From Selaginella tamariscina (lineage: Eukaryota > Streptophyta > Lycopodiopsida > Selaginellales > Selaginellaceae): a DNA stretch of 64,000 nt. Numbering within the stretch: the first letter of the stretch is position 1; each line of letters begins with the position of its first letter. Below, in pieces: positions 60,743-64,000 of the stretch. Both the position numbers and the translations under genes were made by a program. The stretch covers positions 288,258 to 352,257 of the forward strand of contig PUQB01000248.1 in the NCBI GenBank assembly GCA_003024785.1. The letters are read 5' to 3'. The notes below the pieces were generated by a model, which was not told the origin of the DNA, searched no databases, and worked only from the letters and a program-made list of their open reading frames with translations.

Positions 60743-61259
60743 CCTCTCCGTTTGACCATCGTTTGCGGATGATAAGCCGTACTAACTCAGCATCGTACCA
60801 AATGCTTAAACAACGTTCCCCAAAACTTCCAGTAAACGAGGATCCGATCTGAGATCATCGTTTCCGGTAGTCCGCACTCTTATGACTTCGTGGAAGAACA
60901 ACTTTGCTGCTTGAATTGCATTCACTGTCTCTACAGTTGGAATGAAATGAGCAACCTTTGAAAACGATCGACTACCACCATGAGCGCATTAAAACCACAA
61001 GATTTTGGCAATCCCATGATAAAGTCCAAAGTAACACTTTGAAATGGCCGCTCTGGAATCGGTATACATGCAACTTCCCAGCTCGTTTTTGCGATCGGCT
61101 CTTTACTTGTTGACATGTGGGGCATGTCTTGACATACTTGGCAACATCATCTATCATACCCGGCCAATAGAATCCCTGTTTCAACAAAGCCAACGTCTTA
61201 TGCCTTCCACCATGCCTGCCAAAGGAACGTCGTGATGCTCTCTTAGCCTCTCCCTCCAT
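60743..61259 (-). pseudogene. Integrase zinc finger and catalytic core, frame-broken
   Basis: 61259-60972 encodes the H-H-C-C finger (H-G-G-R-H ... F-Y-W-P-G-M ... C-P-T-C). In an overlapping frame 61125-60931 gives the core V-T-L-D-F-I-M-G-L-P with the first catalytic Asp and A-L-M-V-V-V-D-R-F. A one-base shift lies near 61060, and more shifts lead into the next frame at 60742. Confidence 0.8.
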
Positions 61260-61800
61260 GTCCCTTCTGGAACATAGAGTCTCTTTTCTTTATAATAAAG
61301 AACTCCATCTCGTACTGCAAAATGGCCTGTTTGAGTGCATCCATTCGACTTTCTATTCCTGCTGGAATATTACCATCTCTTCGTAATTGATGAACTTGTT
61401 TCCTCTTTGCCACCAGGCTCAAAGCTTCCTTGCAAACTTGTCCTGAGGATACGCCGTCACAAATTCATCCACCAAAGTTGACACGGGTGCTGACATAATC
61501 GAAGATGACCCTTTCCTACTGAGTGCATCAGCTACCACATTGTCCTTTCCCGCTTATGTTGATTTCAGGCTGAAATCGTGCCAACTTCTGCTGCCATCTA
61601 GCATACTTTGGCGATAGCTTCGGCTGCGTTTCAAAATACCTTAGAGTTACACTATCTGTCCAAACCACAGTGCCATGACTTGGAAGATAATGACGCCAAT
61701 ACTCCAAGGAAGCAACAATAGCATACATCTCCTTTTCGTGAGTAGGCCATCGAGTTTGCGCGGCATCTAACTTCTTCGAGAAAAAGGACACTGGATGTCC
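61260..61800 (-). pseudogene. RNase H domain of the right gypsy element
   Basis: 61791-61528 encodes S-F-F-S-K-K-L-D-A-A-Q, W-P-T-H-E-K-E-M-Y-A-I-V and V-W-T-D-S, typical of the gypsy RNase H. The frame then shifts before the tether to integrase; 61260-61527 is coding-like but interrupted. Confidence 0.8.
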
Positions 61801-62904
61801 TTTTGTTGCAATACACCACCAATTGCAAAGTCGGAAGCGTCACATTCTACTTCAAAGGGATCTTCAAAGATGGGCAACTGCAAAACTGGCTCAGAAGAGA
61901 TAGCCTCTTTGAGTTTGACGAACACGTTGGCACTCTGGAGTCCAATGCCATGGAATGTTTTTCGTAAGATCTGTCAATGGGGCCGCTATTTCCGAGTAAC
62001 CCTTTATGAATCTTCGGTAATACCCTGTCAGACCAAGAAATGATCTAACTTCATGCACATCTTTTAAGTCATCCACTCAGTAATAGCTTGAATTTTCTTT
62101 GGGTCCATGGCAACCTCCCCACCTGAGATCAAGTGTCCCAAGAAATCTATCTTGGTTTGACCAAATGCGCACTTGCTTTCTTTAGCATACAACTGGTTCT
62201 CTCTCAACCTCTGAAACACTTTTTAAGTGTTCCACATGTTCCTCAATTGTCGAACTGAAAATCAGAATGTCATCAATATACACCACTACGAACTCGTCTA
62301 GATAGTCTCTAAACACATCATCCATCATTGTGCAAAAAGTTGCTGGAGCATTGCACAACCCGAATGGCAAGACTAGAAACTCAAATGATCCATAACGCGT
62401 TCGAAAAGCGGTCTTCTCAATGTCATTCTCTGCTACCCGAATCTGATGGTACCCGATCTCAAGTCTATTCTTGAAAAATACTTTGCTTTTGATAGCCTAT
62501 CAAATAAGTCGTCCACTCGTGGAAGAGGATACTTATTTTTGATAGTTATCGCGTTCAGTGCTCGATAGTCCACACACATTCGCATCGTACCATCCTTTTT
62601 CATTACAAACAAGATAGGTGCACCATAGGCGATCGACTAGGTCGAATGTGTCCTCGACCATCAATTCTGTCAGCTGTCTCTTCAATTCTACTAACTCTTG
62701 AGGATTCAACCGATATGGGGCTCTTGCCGGTGGAGACGAACCTGGCAAAATCTCTATCCTGTGGTCCACAACTCGACGTGGAGGTAACTCGGGCGGCAAG
62801 TCTTCTGGCAACACATCCTTAAACATGTTCAAGACTTCCAAAATAGGTTTAGGAACAGATTCTTGACCATCTCCTATTTTGACTTCACCAGTATCCAAAA
62901 CCAT
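61801..62904 (-). pseudogene. Reverse transcriptase of the right gypsy element
   Basis: 62904-62533 carries the RT entry region (V-D-H-R-I-E-I-L-P-G). 62370-62182 carries MPFGLCNAPATF and the catalytic V-V-Y-I-D-D-I-L-I-F-S. 62076-61891 carries [15 protein letters not shown]. The three pieces lie in different frames, so several indels separate them. Confidence 0.85.
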
Positions 62905-62986
62905 TGCAAGAAAACACGTTCTTGATGTCTAACTGCCTTAAGCAACTGAGTTAAGGTAAGGAACATAGGATTCCAATCCTTATCAG

Positions 62987-63522
62987 TTAGCGTTTCCATT
63001 TTGAGCGTGTCTTTTCTAATGTCTCTTTATCTGCTGCAAGCGTGATTCGATTGTCTCCAGAACCCCTCATTTCGATTACATGTTTATGGAACCATTCCAT
63101 ACCCAAAACAAAGTCAAACCCCGTCATATTCAAGACAACTAAGTCTAGCTTAGCCTTCCAATCTTTGATTTGGACAGGAACTGCCCTTGCTATATTATTA
63201 GTATTTTGAGAACCTTTGCCAAAATTGATCTTTATTTCACACATCTTTATTACATCCAAATTCAATCGACGAGCTAGACTAGTCGATATGAAGTTGTATG
63301 TTGTCCAGTATCGATCATCATTCGGACTCGGTCCCCTCGTATCCTTCCTGTCAAATATAGCAAAGGGTCAGTTTTGTCTTGAATAGCGAATAAGGCAGGT
63401 TGTGTCTGGCACAACATTACCTCTTCTGACTCATCTTCCGGATCTTCAAGCGTTTCTGGTTCAGCAACTTCCTCTTCTACCATCGCCTTGAAATGTCCTG
63501 ATTGTTGTGAGGGTGCCGACAC
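62987..63522 (-). pseudogene. Aspartic protease of the right gypsy element
   Basis: Contains M-M-I-D-T-G (active site, ~63320) followed by a shift, then L-N-L-D-V-I-K and F-D-F-V-L-G-M-E-W-F, the usual second half of gypsy proteases. Confidence 0.75.
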
Positions 63523-64000
63523 TCTTTAGCAAAATGACCAGGCTTGTTACAATTATAACATTTCACAACCCCGCCTGCGGAACGCGGGGAGCAGACTTTG
63601 GAGCCGATCCTTTGGCTGCTGAGGAGGTGGTAACGCCAATGGTTTCCGAAATCCGGTGGGTCTTGATGTGTCCGAAAACTTGGAACTGCCACAAAACTTG
63701 CACTTCGAATTGATGGCGATTGATCTGGTCGCCTATCAAACCTTCTGAACCCAGACTTTGGAGGAAACTTCCTTGGTTTAGGTTTTGCTTCCTCCCCTTT
63801 GTACAAGTCTTCTAACGACATGCCATAAGCAACCTTTTGAGCTGCCTCTTGACATTCCCGATAGCTTGTGGCTTGTACCTTAAGATTTCTCTTTCGCGTC
63901 TTCTCATTCAAGCTAGCCATGAAGCAACTTCGAGCTTCATCATCGCTCATATTTGGCACCAATCGCCGTACACTTTCGAATCGATAAACGTGGTCCATAG
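63477..64000 (-). CDS. gag C-terminal part with zinc knuckle, cut by the window edge
   Basis: An open frame reaching the right edge. It contains a capsid tail (A-R-S-C-F-M-A-S-L-N), a basic linker and the CCHC knuckle C-Y-N-C-N-K-P-G-H-F-A-K-E-C near 63565-63525. The rest of gag and the 5' LTR lie beyond 64000. Confidence 0.8.
   Translation of the reverse strand, partial: MDHVYRFESVRRLVPNMSDDEARSCFMASLNEKTRKRNLKVQATSYRECQEAAQKVAYGMSLEDLYKGEEAKPKPRKFPPKSGFRRFDRRPDQSPSIRSASFVAVPSFRTHQDPPDFGNHWRYHLLSSQRIGSKVCSPRSAGGVVKCYNCNKPGHFAKECRHPHNNQDISRRW

Noticed and set aside
1-64000. tRNA or rRNA genes
   Set aside because: I saw no convincing tRNA A/B-box pair with cloverleaf arms and no rRNA sequence; a dedicated scan could still find a tRNA.

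Overview
This window looks like nuclear DNA of a green plant lineage. The coding genes have short GT-AG introns. The arrays of TTTAGGG are the Arabidopsis-type telomere unit, and a telo-box sits in front of a ribosome-biogenesis gene. The intergenic DNA is very AT-rich and full of (TA), (GT/AC) and (CT) microsatellites. I cannot name the species; a streptophyte alga or a seedless plant would fit. The window is repeat-dominated: only one gene, the GH31 glycosidase, is demonstrably intact from start to stop. Almost everything else is a mobile element or a gene copy with single-base frameshifts.

Layout. 1-2116: gag/protease remnant and 5' LTR of a minus-strand Ty3/gypsy element. 3178-6049 (-): intact six-exon GH31 alpha-glucosidase/alpha-xylosidase. 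It is divergent from 6370-11960 (+), an Spb1/FTSJ3-type rRNA methyltransferase gene with several frame lesions. 15175-18766 (-): a multi-exon gene joining a ParB-like domain to an amino-type (N6-adenine/N4-cytosine) DNA methyltransferase; this is the most unusual gene here. 20451-21160 (+): fragment of a Cys/His-rich protein. 21615-32550: two diverging copies of a DUF7869-type transposase gene, separated by two arrays of the 18-bp perfect palindrome GGCGGGATTAATCCCGCC (about 25 and 19 copies), microsatellites and interstitial telomere repeats.

34920-38452 (-): a ROCO-type (LRR-Roc-COR) GTPase gene with frameshifts. 38737-41635: a hAT transposon bounded by a perfect 16-bp terminal inverted repeat and a perfect 8-bp target duplication. 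41939-46616 (+): a Ty3/gypsy element with 161-bp LTRs and a deletion inside its reverse transcriptase. 47430-50640 (-): an inverted, truncated second copy of the Spb1 gene, itself carrying a small internal inversion and two large deletions. 50641-55560: AT-rich DNA without recognisable genes. 55561-59590: several LTR-like repeats. 58621-64000 (-): a chromodomain-bearing Ty3/gypsy element running off the right edge.

The host genes do not form an operon-like unit. The only functional arrangement I can argue is the shared ~320-bp bidirectional promoter region between GH31 and Spb1. The transposase-plus-palindrome region and the ParB-methyltransferase gene are the two places most likely to hold undescribed biology. 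GH31 has no lesion in 2.58 kb of coding sequence, while its neighbours have one every few hundred bases. Uniform sequencing error therefore does not easily explain the broken genes, although it cannot be excluded.
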